Part shown: piece by piece, positions 32,310 to 41,264 of the stretch
How the letters are laid out: each line of letters starts with the position of its first letter
How positions within the stretch are numbered: the first letter of the stretch is position 1
DNA from: Bacteroidota bacterium
Lineage (GTDB): Bacteria; Bacteroidota; Ignavibacteria; Kryptoniales; JAKASW01
DNA: 64,000 nt
Direction of reading: 5' to 3'
Assembly (NCBI GenBank): GCA_023381615.1
Contig: JAMCQL010000077.1
Location: forward strand, 1-64,000
Position numbers and translations under genes: made by a program
Notes under the pieces: generated by a model
The model's input: only the letters and a program-made list of their open reading frames with translations
Told to the model about the DNA's origin: nothing
Database searches by the model: none

Positions 32310-34274
32310 TTACTTTTGATTGGCGACTAAATTTTTTATGTACGCGACGGTCTTAACATCTTCCAGTCCGGTTGTGTCGCTCTTGATGTCTCCATGCACA
32401 AGAATTTCTTTCAAAAGTCTTCGCATGATTTTTCCGCTTGGTGTTTTCGGCATCATCTCGGTGAAATAGATCGTCCTCGGCACCGCGATTTTGCCGACGT
32501 TATTGGCAATGCCGTCTTTGATGGTATCTTCCATGTTGGTGTTTGGTTCGTAACCTTTCCGAAGTGTAACGAATGCGACCGGCACCAGACCCTTGATTTC
32601 ATCCGGCACTCCAACTACCGCCGCTTCCGCTACGCCTTCGCATTGAATGATGGCGCTTTCGAGTTCCATCGTGCTGAGTCGATGTCCAGCGACATTGAAC
32701 ACGTCGTCGGTTCTGCCCGTTACCCAGAAGTGTCCGTCCTTGTCTTTGACGGCTTCGTCGTAAGTGAAGTAGGCTCCCTTCACTTGGCTGAAGTATTCTC
32801 TGATGTATCTGTCGTGTTCCCGCCAGAGCGTGCGTACCATCATGGGTATCGGACGTTTGACGATAAGGTTTCCCGGAGTGCCGGCCGGAACCGGATGTCC
32901 ATCTTCGTCAACTATATCCAATTCGGCTCCGAGGAATTGTATGCCGCACGAGCCCGGCTTCATCGGCGTCAGCCATGCCGCACCGGCAAGAGGACAACCC
33001 GCGGTTTCGGTTTGACCCCAAGTGTTGTTCACGCAGATTTTCTTTTTGCCTAGTTTCTCGTAAGCCCAGTGCCATGCTTCGGGGTTGAACGGCTCGCCGA
33101 CGACAGAGATGACGTCAAGAGTTGATACATCGTAAGGTTTCATTTGTTCCTCGCCGTATCTCATCAGCATTCGGATGGCGGTCGGCGCAGTGAAAATTTT
33201 GTTGACGCGGTATTTGTCAACGATTTGGTAGAATCGGTCCGGCTTCGGATAGTCGAGCGCTCCTTCGTAAAAAATTGTCGTGACTCCGTTGACGAATGCA
33301 CCGACAATTCCCCAGATGTGCATCGTCAGCCAGCCGATGTCCGCCGTTACCCAGAGAACGTCGTTGTGATGGTGATCCATGTGATACTTCGTGTAAACGT
33401 AGTTGTTTACCGTGAAAGCGACTCCTGAGTGAACGACACCTTTAGGTTTTCCCGTTGTGCCGCTCGTGTAAAAGACAAGCCCCGGTTCGTTTGCTTCCAG
33501 TGGTTCCGGTTCGCAGACATTGCTCACGCTGCTCATCAGTTCGTGCCACCAGAAGTCGCGTCCGGGTTTCATGAAAATGTCGGTGCCGGCTCTATTTACG
33601 ACGACAATGGATTTGATGCTTTCGATTTCTTCGACAATCTCATCGATTTTTGCTTTCAGCGGAACTTGCGCGCCGCGTCTCAACCCCGCATCGGCAGTAA
33701 CCAGGACTTGCGGTTCGTAGTTGATGAGCCGGTCTTTCAGTGAACGCGCGGCAAAGCCGGAGAATATCGTGTTGAACAAAATGCCGGTTCTGTAGCAAGC
33801 GAGCACGGCGATTACGGTTTCTGCAAGATTCGGCATGAAGACCGCAACCCTGTCTCCTTTTTTCAAACCAAAACCTTTTAAGACATTGGCGAACTTGTTG
33901 ACCTCGTTTAGGAGCATGCCGTAAGTGAAAAATTTCGTCTCGTAGTTTTCGCCCTCCCAGACGAGCGCGAGTTTGTTTCCGTTGCCGTGTTCAATATGCC
34001 GGTCGAGCATGTTGTAAGCCGGATTCATCATCCCGCCGACGAAGAATTTGAAATCGGGAAGACTTCCCACCATTGTTTTTTGCCACGGCTTCATCCATGA
34101 TAGTTCGCTCGCAGCATTTGCCCAGAAAGTTTCCGGATCTTCCTGCGATTGACGCAAAAGGGAAGCGAACGTCTCCATGCTTCCCAACTTTGTTTTCTTC
34201 GTTTTCTCCGGGTCGGGATAATGAAGTTGACTTTCCACGATCATTTTCAGTTCGTCAAGCTGTGTCTCTGCCAT
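32310..34274 (-). CDS. Acetyl-CoA synthetase family (acetate/propionate-CoA ligase)
   Basis: A 654-residue AMP-forming ligase; start at 34274 has GGAGG seven bases upstream. Signature 'VFYTSGTTGKPKGVVHSG' binds ATP, 'NNTWGQTETAGCPL' is the A5 motif, 'DGHFWVTGRTDDVFNVAGHR' holds the hinge Asp and 'TPSGKIMRRLLKEI' carries the catalytic lysine that is also the acetylation site. The enzyme activates acetate or a similar short acid to acyl-CoA with ATP. The opening 'WMKPWQKTMVGSLPDFKFFVGGMMNPAYNML' pattern fits Acs. It is convergent with ilvD. Confidence 0.92.
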   Translation of the reverse strand: MAETQLDELKMIVESQLHYPDPEKTKKTKLGSMETFASLLRQSQEDPETFWANAASELSWMKPWQKTMVGSLPDFKFFVGGMMNPAYNMLDRHIEHGNGNKLALVWEGENYETKFFTYGMLLNEVNKFANVLKGFGLKKGDRVAVFMPNLAETVIAVLACYRTGILFNTIFSGFAARSLKDRLINYEPQVLVTADAGLRRGAQVPLKAKIDEIVEEIESIKSIVVVNRAGTDIFMKPGRDFWWHELMSSVSNVCEPEPLEANEPGLVFYTSGTTGKPKGVVHSGVAFTVNNYVYTKYHMDHHHNDVLWVTADIGWLTMHIWGIVGAFVNGVTTIFYEGALDYPKPDRFYQIVDKYRVNKIFTAPTAIRMLMRYGEEQMKPYDVSTLDVISVVGEPFNPEAWHWAYEKLGKKKICVNNTWGQTETAGCPLAGAAWLTPMKPGSCGIQFLGAELDIVDEDGHPVPAGTPGNLIVKRPIPMMVRTLWREHDRYIREYFSQVKGAYFTYDEAVKDKDGHFWVTGRTDDVFNVAGHRLSTMELESAIIQCEGVAEAAVVGVPDEIKGLVPVAFVTLRKGYEPNTNMEDTIKDGIANNVGKIAVPRTIYFTEMMPKTPSGKIMRRLLKEILVHGDIKSDTTGLEDVKTVAYIKNLVANQK

Positions 34275-34334
34275 AGAATTATCCTCCATTCTCTTTTTTA
34301 CTAAGCCGGCATTTCTCGATAGAACAGCAAACCA

Positions 34335-34361
34335 ATCCCGACCTTGTCGGGATCCTTCGGA
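34335..34361. repeat. ATCCCGAC hairpin fused to half GTCC palindrome
   Basis: ATCCCGAC (34335-34342) pairs with GTCGGGAT (34346-34353), and GGATCCTTCGGA follows at 34350-34361. A second ATCCCGAC hairpin is at 42524-42545. Confidence 0.65.
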
Positions 34362-34570
34362 GAATTTGGGTTTGGCGGCGATTTAAACTCAGGAAGGATG
34401 AACATTCCGCGTGTTGTCTTTGTATTTGCGGAAACGCTTCCTTCGGTTAGGCGCCTCCTTTTTTCGGGTCGTCTGTCATGCTCTATCGTTCAGCCATTTG
34501 TGACTTATGTGGAGCGATTATTAAAGAAGAATAATTTTGGGTGTGAACAGAGATTGGTTTCCGCGGGTTT

Positions 34571-34603
34571 GTCGAGGGGCCTGCCCTGAGCGAAGCCGAA
34601 GGG
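34571..34603. repeat. Dispersed CTGAGCGAAGCCGAAGGG repeat
   Basis: The words CTGCCCTGAGCGAAGCCGAA and GGG belong to a repeat found between genes in very many environmental bacteria. Recognised by pattern. Confidence 0.6.
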
Positions 34604-34630
34604 AAGTTTCCGTTGATGATAAGGATTCTT

Positions 34631-34649
34631 GTCCAAAGGATCCTTCGGA
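34631..34649. repeat. GTCC/GGAC palindromic repeat copy
   Basis: GTCCAAAGGATCCTTCGGA, nearly perfect palindrome around GGATCC. Confidence 0.75.
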
Positions 34650-34931
34650 AAAAGACAACGTTTGATTTGACATTTTTGTGGGAGGGTGTTGTGTTATTAC
34701 CCGATTTTCTAACGTGCTTTGCGAAATACGCCATGTCCATTTCTCGCATCACTCTTTGTTGTTCTTGACAAACTATAAACTGTATCGCTCTGCTCTCTGT
34801 CGCACTCAATTATAGCAAATGCTTTAGGTTGTGTCAAGGGGTGGTAGATTTTCAAACTTCACACTTTGGAGTCGAGGCTGAAGCGCATAAATTATTGTCA
34901 GGTAATGATCGGATCAATCTGGAGATGATTT

Positions 34932-35834
34932 ATGATGTCCACAGGATGGCTTCGCACAGAAGTTCGTGAATTCGGAAATAGCGGTTTAAAAGTTTCAGTG
35001 CTTGGTTACGGCGCTGGTCAACTTGGGACCAGCCGTTTGACGGAACAAGAAGCAGACAAATTCCTCAACGCGGTTTTAGATGTCGGCGTTACTCTCGTTG
35101 ATACCGCACGCGGATATGGACAGAGCGAAGAACGGATTGGAAAATTCCTTTCGCATCGAAGAAACGAATTCGTGCTGTCCACGAAAGTCGGCTACGATGT
35201 CGAGGGATATCAGGATTGGACTTACGACTGCATTATTGCGGGAGTCGAGCGAGCGCTGAGGCTGATGCGGACAGACGTAATCGACATTGTTCATTTGCAT
35301 TCCTGTCCGGTTGAGATACTGAAGAACGGAGAAGTTGTTGACGCTTTGGAGGAAATGGTCGAGCAGGGAAAAGTGCGAGTCGCCGCGTACTCCGGCGAGA
35401 ATGAAGCGTTGGATTATGCCGTATCAACTGGGCGATTCGGAAGCGTTCAGTTTTCTCTGAATATCACCGATCAGCGTTCGATTGAAAAAGTTATTCCGAC
35501 TGCAAAGCGAAAAGGAATAGGAATCATCGCTAAGCGTCCGATTGCAAATGCGCCGTGGCGATTTGCGGATAAGCCGGTCGGTGATTACGCAGAAGAATAT
35601 TGGGTAAGATGGAAGAAAATGAATCTCAAATTCGGAATCGATCCACAAGAGTTGTTTTTGAGATTCTCTGCGTTCACTGATGGTGTCGGCAGCTGCATCG
35701 TCGGTACGACAAACATCGATCATCTGAGGAAAAACATACAGGCTGTCGGCAAAGGTCCTCTGCCTGCGGACATCGTCTCTGCGATAAGAAAAACCTTCAA
35801 GGAAAATGATGCGGGTTGGGTAGGTCTAGTTTGA
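34932..35834 (+). CDS. Aldo/keto reductase
   Basis: A 300-residue TIM-barrel NADPH-dependent reductase. Readable family marks: 'LGYGAGQLGTSRLTEQEADK' start, Asp-Thr-Ala...Tyr in 'VDTARGYGQSEERIGKFL' with the catalytic Asp and Tyr, 'LSTKVGYDVEG' with the lysine, 'IDIVHLHSC' with the histidine, and the C-terminal 'VGTTNIDHLRKNIQAV' that binds the cofactor phosphate. It reduces an aldehyde or ketone; the substrate is unknown. An in-frame ATG at 34935 follows the first; 'GGAG' lies upstream of both. It stands alone. Confidence 0.9.
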   Translation: MMSTGWLRTEVREFGNSGLKVSVLGYGAGQLGTSRLTEQEADKFLNAVLDVGVTLVDTARGYGQSEERIGKFLSHRRNEFVLSTKVGYDVEGYQDWTYDCIIAGVERALRLMRTDVIDIVHLHSCPVEILKNGEVVDALEEMVEQGKVRVAAYSGENEALDYAVSTGRFGSVQFSLNITDQRSIEKVIPTAKRKGIGIIAKRPIANAPWRFADKPVGDYAEEYWVRWKKMNLKFGIDPQELFLRFSAFTDGVGSCIVGTTNIDHLRKNIQAVGKGPLPADIVSAIRKTFKENDAGWVGLV

Positions 35835-36200
35835 TTTTGCAGGAATGAAGCTGACAAAAGAGTTCGATCGTTCGGCATCACGATAAACATAGCTCAATGC
35901 TGGATCGAAAATCAGAACCTTGAAATGGCAACCACCCCATTTCCCCTCCTTGTGAAGGAGGGGATTGAGGGGAGGTTTGTGGAGTGGACTCTAAAAGTGA
36001 GACAACGGGTTAGCGAGCTGAGCAACCCAGCGGCAAAAACAGGAATAATTACTTCGAACATTTTGATAGGTGTCCGAAGGATTTCACCACCGCGAGCCTG
36101 CGAATTATCTTTCCTTCTCACTAATCTCATCAAACCTATTGCGCGATTTTTTTTGTTAAAGCTTGGGACAATATACCATAACAAAAGCCGAAAACAGGTT
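35835..36200. other. Intergenic stretch with repeats
   Basis: Contains the CCCCTCC-type palindrome at 35931-35977 and a half GTCC palindrome at 36072-36081. The open frame 35925-36386 runs through the repeat and is not called as one gene. Confidence 0.6.
35931..35977. repeat. CCCCTCC-type palindromic repeat copy
   Basis: CCCCTCCTTGTGAAGGAGGGG is a hairpin within a longer inverted repeat that begins CCACCCCATTT and ends ATTGAGGGGAGG. It belongs to the family seen beside the DUF559 gene. Confidence 0.75.
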
Positions 36201-36386
36201 ATGAGTAACGGTAAAAATAGTGTTGTGATTCCCGGAAGCGGTTTCGCTTTTATAAAGAAAGTAAACCTGGACTTTTATGACGTGGTCATCGTAAGTCCGC
36301 GCAACCACTTTCTCTTCACGCCTCTTCTTCCAAGTACCACCGCCGGCACAATAGAATTTCGCAGTATCATCGAGCCGATCAGATAA
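36201..36386 (+). pseudogene. N-terminal fragment of type II NADH dehydrogenase
   Basis: A 61-residue frame starting at ATG 36201. '[20 protein letters not shown]' resembles the FAD-binding start (G-G-x-A-G/x-G-S-G-F-A) with a few residues missing, and '[20 protein letters not shown]' with '[13 protein letters not shown]' is a near-exact match to the start of eukaryote-like NDH-2 proteins. The frame stops at 36386 and the remaining ~350 residues are absent, so this is a relic. Confidence 0.75.
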
Positions 36387-36566
36387 CAAGATCGAATCTC
36401 AAATATTATCAAGCAACGTGTACCTTCATTCTACAAGATCGAAACATTATAAAGTGCCGGGCAGTTCAGGTGTCCACTCCTTTCAGAATCTACGGCGGCC
36501 TTGTTCATTTGGAAATAACATACCAACGTAGCATTTTCTATTTAGTAACCAACTTCGGTGCTATCG

Positions 36567-39500
36567 ATGAGTGTTTCGTCTACTGCTGGTAAAGAAAACT
36601 TGAATATAAAACCGGAACAATCCGGTACGCATGTTGGAACAATCAAACGTTTATCCAAGCATATCTTGGCTCATCCAAACCTCATTGTTATTGCCGTAAC
36701 ACTGTTCGTCATCGCCGCAACTGCGATAGGAACCTTCATCTCTACCATAGACCTTGAAAGCAAACTGATGGATGCCGTCTTCAGAACCAATCGCCTGGCA
36801 TCTCACGCCACCGCATTGCATTTGAAGGACTATCTTGAGAGCAGAGGAAACGGCGTGCGGTCCCTCGCCGGAGTATTGGCTTCCGAGAAATATTTCTCGG
36901 ATAGAGTGAAGGATATCAACAGCTATTTTCAATATCTTAGAACACAGCATGTCGCGGCTGCCATGCTTTTTTCTCCAACGGGAACTGTTGTTTATTCAAC
37001 GAACAAACAGTATTCGGGAGAAAATCTTTCCGGAACGAGATTCTGGAATTATGTGCTGAAAAACTCGGAGAATAATATTGATTCCGAGACGCTGTCTAAT
37101 TCGAGACAGAATCTCTATCCTGTTTTACCGTATGTGGGCAGCGCTGACACTACAAATCAACTTATGGTAGGCGTTCCGATTTTTTCAGCCAGGAAGGATG
37201 GCAAAGCGCATCTTGACGGAGCCGTAGCTCTCCTAATTGATCAGTATGGGGTTGTCGGTTCTCCGTTTGGAAACGTATTAGGGCTTCATGATACCACATC
37301 GAGAATAGCAATCGGCTTCTTCAGTCAAAACGGGTTTCCATTCATTCATCTTTGGTCGAATGTTTCCCGATGGAACATAGAAAGTGTTGCTGCTCTGCAG
37401 GAGGGCGGGAAATCAACCTGTTTGTCTTGTCATAAGGAGTCTGACATTGATGCGATTTTGGGAGGCACATCGCAGCTCGGGACCGCGCTCACAAAAACGA
37501 ACTCATCCGATTCGGAGATGGACAAGTTTCTCTGGACAGCATCCAAATTGACTTCTCCAAACCTTGCCTTGCAGGACAGCGTCTGGTACGTCGTGGTGAG
37601 TGTGGACAGGGCTCCGGTTCAAGCGTCAATCAACTCTTACTTGAGAGGCTCGATCATACTGATGTCGGGCACAATTGTCCTTCTTGTGGTGATCTTGAGT
37701 CTCAGCTTTTATGGTTACCGCCGGAATGCCCTCGAGCGTCAGCGAACACAACACCTGGAGCAGGTCGCCAATCTCCGCGGCCAGTATGAAGTTCTCATCG
37801 AGGGATCGAACGACGGAATTTATATTCTCTTTGAAAATAAGATCGTTTTTGCAAACAAGAAGTTCCAGGATATTTTCGGTTACACGCTGGAGGAAATTTC
37901 AAATATTGATTTCCTCCAACTTGTTGCGCCTGAAAGCAGAAGTATAATTGAAAACCGGGTGAAGAGATTCAGCCGCGGAGAAAAGATAGAGTCACGCTAT
38001 GGGTTCTTAGCTTTGTCGAAAGACGGGAAGAGAATACCTGTAGAGGTCAGCGTGACGCATGTTCCTCACGAGGGAAAAGTAAGAACAATTGGAATTGTCC
38101 GCGACCTGAGCGAGCTGACTTCTCAAAAACAGCTTTATGAGATGCTTTTTAGAAGTGCTCCTGTCGGAATAATGATTCATCGCAATGGAAAGATTGTTAA
38201 AGCAAACGATGCCGCTGCACTGACCCTCCGTTATCAAAAGGGCGATGATCTCGTTGGAGTGCAGGTTCTTTCGCTCGTGCATCCGGATGATATCAAAATA
38301 GTCGAAGAGAGAATCGCTGATGTTATAGAAAGAAACACCGTAGCTCCACCCATCGAAGAACGCTACATTTGCAGAGACGGCGGCTACATACACATTCTCG
38401 TCATATCGGTTCCCGTGACTTATGAAGGCAAACAAGCTGCCATGGCACAATTTCTTTCGATTGAAGACAGGAAACTTCTTGAAGAAAATCTTTCGCATCA
38501 AGCTGCACAACAAGAACAGGAAAAAATCCGACTCAGCACGCTACTCCAAAATCTTGACGAGGGGATACTTTTCCAGAGCGCCGATGGAAAAATCGAGTTC
38601 GTTAATGCCAAGTTCTGCAAGATATTTGGATTCGAAAACCCCGCACAAATAATCGGCAAACTTGCTAAGGATGCTCTGGTCGAGGCGTCGAATAGAACAA
38701 AGTATCCGGAAGAATTCATGAAGCGGGTTTCTTACGATGCCGAACACAGAGAGATCGTCAAAGGGCACAGGATGGAGTTCGCAGACGGTTCAATCGTCGA
38801 AAGGAGCGCTCTGCCGATTTTCGACTCGTTGGGGAAATATATCGGAAGAATCGGTGTTTTCAGAGATATTACACAGCGCGAGCAGAACGAGGAGGCCATC
38901 AAGCGGCTGCAGCGTACGGAGCTTCTCGGCAGACTCGCTGGAGGAATAGCTCACGATTTCAACAATGTCCTCGGAATTATCATTGGGAGTCTTCAGATGA
39001 TGCTGAGGAAAATGGACAACCCGGTCGCCGTGCAGGAAAACGCGCAAAGAGCGCTGTCGAGCGCGATTCGCGGCTCTGAAGTCGCGAAACGGCTTCTCCA
39101 ATTCGTCCGCTATTCTCCTGAGGGCTTCAAGGATTTTTCCGTCAGGCAAATCATCGAAGAAACGGTTTCGATAGTTAAACACACGTTCGAGGAAAACCTT
39201 TTCGTCCAAACAGAATTCGTTATCAACGACGCCAATGTCTACGGATCGCCCGGAGACATCCAGCAGGTTTTGATCAACCTTGCGAAAAACTCCCACGACG
39301 CGATGCCGGACGGCGGCACGCTGACAATCTCGCTCACTACAGCCGACCGCAAACAGGTTGAGAAGAAATTAGGCGGCAGCCCGGCTGTTGAATATGTTCT
39401 TTTGATGATACAGGATACGGGCGAAGGAATCGAGTCCGATAAGCTGGAAAAAATATTTGATCCATTCTTCACCACAAAAGATATCGGCAAAGGCACGGGA

Positions 39501-40043
39501 CTTGGATTGTCAATCGTGCAGACGATCATCTCGGCACACGGCGGTTTTGTCGACGTGAAGAGTCAGCCGGGACGGGGAACGACCTTCTTCCTGTACTTTC
39601 CGATGAGCCAGAGCAAACCGCAATCTGAAGAACCGCCGCAGGAAAGCGAAGCGGCGGTAACTCACAAGATCGGAAAGTCCGCGACAATTCTTGTGGTGGA
39701 GGACGAAGCGGAACTGCGTGAACTTCTTTTGGAATATCTCTCTGAGAAAGGATTCCATGTAGTCGGAGCAGCCAACGGCGAAGAGGGATACAGAATTTTT
39801 CAGAACCATCCGGAGATTTCCGTTGTGCTCTCCGACCTCGGACTGCCAAAGCTCTCGGGTGACAAGCTGATAGCAAAAATAAAAGCCGAGAGGCCGGACG
39901 TGAAATGTATTCTTGCGACAGGATATCTCACTCCCTCGGCGGACGGTAACTTGTCCAACGTTGATGTCAAAACGATTTTGAAGCCGTACAACTTGTCGGC
40001 TGTCTACAACCTGCTGGTGGACGTTCTATCTGACAAGGCATAA
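36567..40043 (+). CDS. Membrane hybrid histidine kinase with periplasmic CXXCH motif, three PAS domains and receiver
   Basis: A 1158-residue sensor if started at ATG 36567 (a GTG at 36558 adds three residues). TM1 ~38-60, a large periplasmic sensor ~61-360, TM2 ~361-384, then three PAS domains (~395-510, ~518-630, ~645-765), HisKA with phospho-acceptor His796 in 'LAGGIAHDFNN', an HATPase domain ('DTGEGIESDKLEKIFDPFFT', 'GKGTGLGLS') and a C-terminal receiver with phospho-acceptor Asp1090 ('VLSDLGLPKLSG'). The periplasmic part contains 'CLSCH' (285-289), a c-type heme attachment motif, so redox or gas sensing is plausible. No output regulator is adjacent. Confidence 0.92.
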   Translation: MSVSSTAGKENLNIKPEQSGTHVGTIKRLSKHILAHPNLIVIAVTLFVIAATAIGTFISTIDLESKLMDAVFRTNRLASHATALHLKDYLESRGNGVRSLAGVLASEKYFSDRVKDINSYFQYLRTQHVAAAMLFSPTGTVVYSTNKQYSGENLSGTRFWNYVLKNSENNIDSETLSNSRQNLYPVLPYVGSADTTNQLMVGVPIFSARKDGKAHLDGAVALLIDQYGVVGSPFGNVLGLHDTTSRIAIGFFSQNGFPFIHLWSNVSRWNIESVAALQEGGKSTCLSCHKESDIDAILGGTSQLGTALTKTNSSDSEMDKFLWTASKLTSPNLALQDSVWYVVVSVDRAPVQASINSYLRGSIILMSGTIVLLVVILSLSFYGYRRNALERQRTQHLEQVANLRGQYEVLIEGSNDGIYILFENKIVFANKKFQDIFGYTLEEISNIDFLQLVAPESRSIIENRVKRFSRGEKIESRYGFLALSKDGKRIPVEVSVTHVPHEGKVRTIGIVRDLSELTSQKQLYEMLFRSAPVGIMIHRNGKIVKANDAAALTLRYQKGDDLVGVQVLSLVHPDDIKIVEERIADVIERNTVAPPIEERYICRDGGYIHILVISVPVTYEGKQAAMAQFLSIEDRKLLEENLSHQAAQQEQEKIRLSTLLQNLDEGILFQSADGKIEFVNAKFCKIFGFENPAQIIGKLAKDALVEASNRTKYPEEFMKRVSYDAEHREIVKGHRMEFADGSIVERSALPIFDSLGKYIGRIGVFRDITQREQNEEAIKRLQRTELLGRLAGGIAHDFNNVLGIIIGSLQMMLRKMDNPVAVQENAQRALSSAIRGSEVAKRLLQFVRYSPEGFKDFSVRQIIEETVSIVKHTFEENLFVQTEFVINDANVYGSPGDIQQVLINLAKNSHDAMPDGGTLTISLTTADRKQVEKKLGGSPAVEYVLLMIQDTGEGIESDKLEKIFDPFFTTKDIGKGTGLGLSIVQTIISAHGGFVDVKSQPGRGTTFFLYFPMSQSKPQSEEPPQESEAAVTHKIGKSATILVVEDEAELRELLLEYLSEKGFHVVGAANGEEGYRIFQNHPEISVVLSDLGLPKLSGDKLIAKIKAERPDVKCILATGYLTPSADGNLSNVDVKTILKPYNLSAVYNLLVDVLSDKA

Positions 40044-40086
40044 CGCCCCTGCTGGTTGCATGACGATTCCGATTTTTTCGTGAGAC

Positions 40087-41220
40087 TTAGATAAGTCCCC
40101 CGAAAAACCCTCTTACGTTTTCTATGATGTAGGCAAGCTTCGATGATTCTAACTCAGGATACAAAGGAAGCCTAAGGAGACAGCTCGCGATCCGGTCTGT
40201 GACTGGGAGTTCTCCTCGTGCGAAACGGGAACCGAACGGAGACGTATGAAGCGGTACATAATGAAATGCCGTGTCGATGCCGGCATTTCTCAGGTATGCC
40301 ATTAGCTTGTTCCTAATTTCCTCGCTCGGGAGAATGATGTGGAACAGGTGATAGTTACTCTCGGCGTAGCTCGGAATAACGGGCAGCTGGAGAAGCCCCT
40401 CTTTTTCCAACGGGCGAAGATGATCAATATAAAAGACGTAAATGGATTTCCTTCTCTCCTGTATGAAGTCAAACTCATTAAGTTCAGCCTCCAGAAACGC
40501 AGCAAGAATCTCCGAAAGGACATAACTGCTCCCAATATCAACCCATGTGTATTTGTCCACGATTCCCTTCATGAATTGGGCGCGGTTCGTTCCCTTCTCA
40601 CGAATTATTTCGGCGCGGCTGGCAAGGGAATCATCGTTTGTAATGAACGCACCGCCTTCGCCGCAAGTGACGTTCTTCGTACCATGAAAGCTGAAACATC
40701 CCATCTGTCCGACGCCGCCTAAGAATCGCCCTTTGTAGGTCGATCCGATCGCGTGCGCAGCGTCTTCAATCACCATCAACCCGCCTTCGTTTGCCAGCTT
40801 AAGGAGCGAGCCCATTTCACAAGCAACTCCCGCGTAATGTACGGGCACTATTGCGCGCGTTCGCGGCGTGATCAGCCGGGTAACGTCATCGGGAGAAATA
40901 TCCAAAGTCTTGTCGTCTATATCGGCAAAAACAGGGGTCAGTCCCGCCCGCAAAACGGCATTTGCGGTGGAAACAAATGTGAAGCTCGGAAGAATGACTT
41001 CATCGCCTTCATGTGCATCGAGCAGCATCATCGAGAGCTCGAGTGAATGTGTCCCAGAGGTTGTCAGCAGAACGTGCTTGAAGCCGAAACGCTCCTCCAT
41101 CAATTCCTCGACCCTCACACACGAACCCGCATTGCCATGCAAGACCCCCGAGCCGATTACTTTTTCCAGCGTTGCGAGGATGTTCTTCGGCACGTAGGGT
41201 TTACTGAGTGGTATTTTCAT
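40087..41220 (-). CDS. DegT/DnrJ/EryC1/StrS sugar aminotransferase, WecE/RffA-like
   Basis: A 377-residue PLP enzyme. It starts 'MKIPLSKPYVPKNILATLEK', and the PLP-binding lysine is Lys182 in 'FSFHGTKNVTCGEGGAF', the WecE-type form of the usual SFH-xKxxTTGEGG. 'VIEDAAHAIGSTYKG' supplies the PLP-ring aspartate. The family transfers an amino group to a keto-deoxy-nucleotide sugar (dTDP-4-keto-6-deoxyglucose for WecE). A glycosyltransferase lies directly upstream on the same strand (44 bp), so both may serve surface glycan synthesis. Confidence 0.9.
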   Translation of the reverse strand: MKIPLSKPYVPKNILATLEKVIGSGVLHGNAGSCVRVEELMEERFGFKHVLLTTSGTHSLELSMMLLDAHEGDEVILPSFTFVSTANAVLRAGLTPVFADIDDKTLDISPDDVTRLITPRTRAIVPVHYAGVACEMGSLLKLANEGGLMVIEDAAHAIGSTYKGRFLGGVGQMGCFSFHGTKNVTCGEGGAFITNDDSLASRAEIIREKGTNRAQFMKGIVDKYTWVDIGSSYVLSEILAAFLEAELNEFDFIQERRKSIYVFYIDHLRPLEKEGLLQLPVIPSYAESNYHLFHIILPSEEIRNKLMAYLRNAGIDTAFHYVPLHTSPFGSRFARGELPVTDRIASCLLRLPLYPELESSKLAYIIENVRGFFGGLI

Positions 41221-41264
41221 GGTCTGTTGTTATCAATTAATAACTTAACTTCCGGAGATCAAGA

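Larger units (their letters stand above)
34275..34931. other. Long intergenic stretch with several dispersed repeats
   Basis: About 650 bp without a supported gene. It contains a GATCCCGAC-type hairpin with half a GTCC palindrome (34335-34361), the CTGCCCTGAGCGAAG repeat (34571-34603) and a full GTCC palindrome (34631-34649). Confidence 0.65.

Noticed and set aside
34483-34809. 108-codon minus-strand frame
   Set aside because: Built from the CTGAGCGAAG repeat and GTCC palindrome; typical translated-repeat peptide.
35925-36386. 153-codon frame covering repeat and NDH-2 head
   Set aside because: The N-terminal half is translated palindromic repeat; only 36201-36386 has protein similarity.
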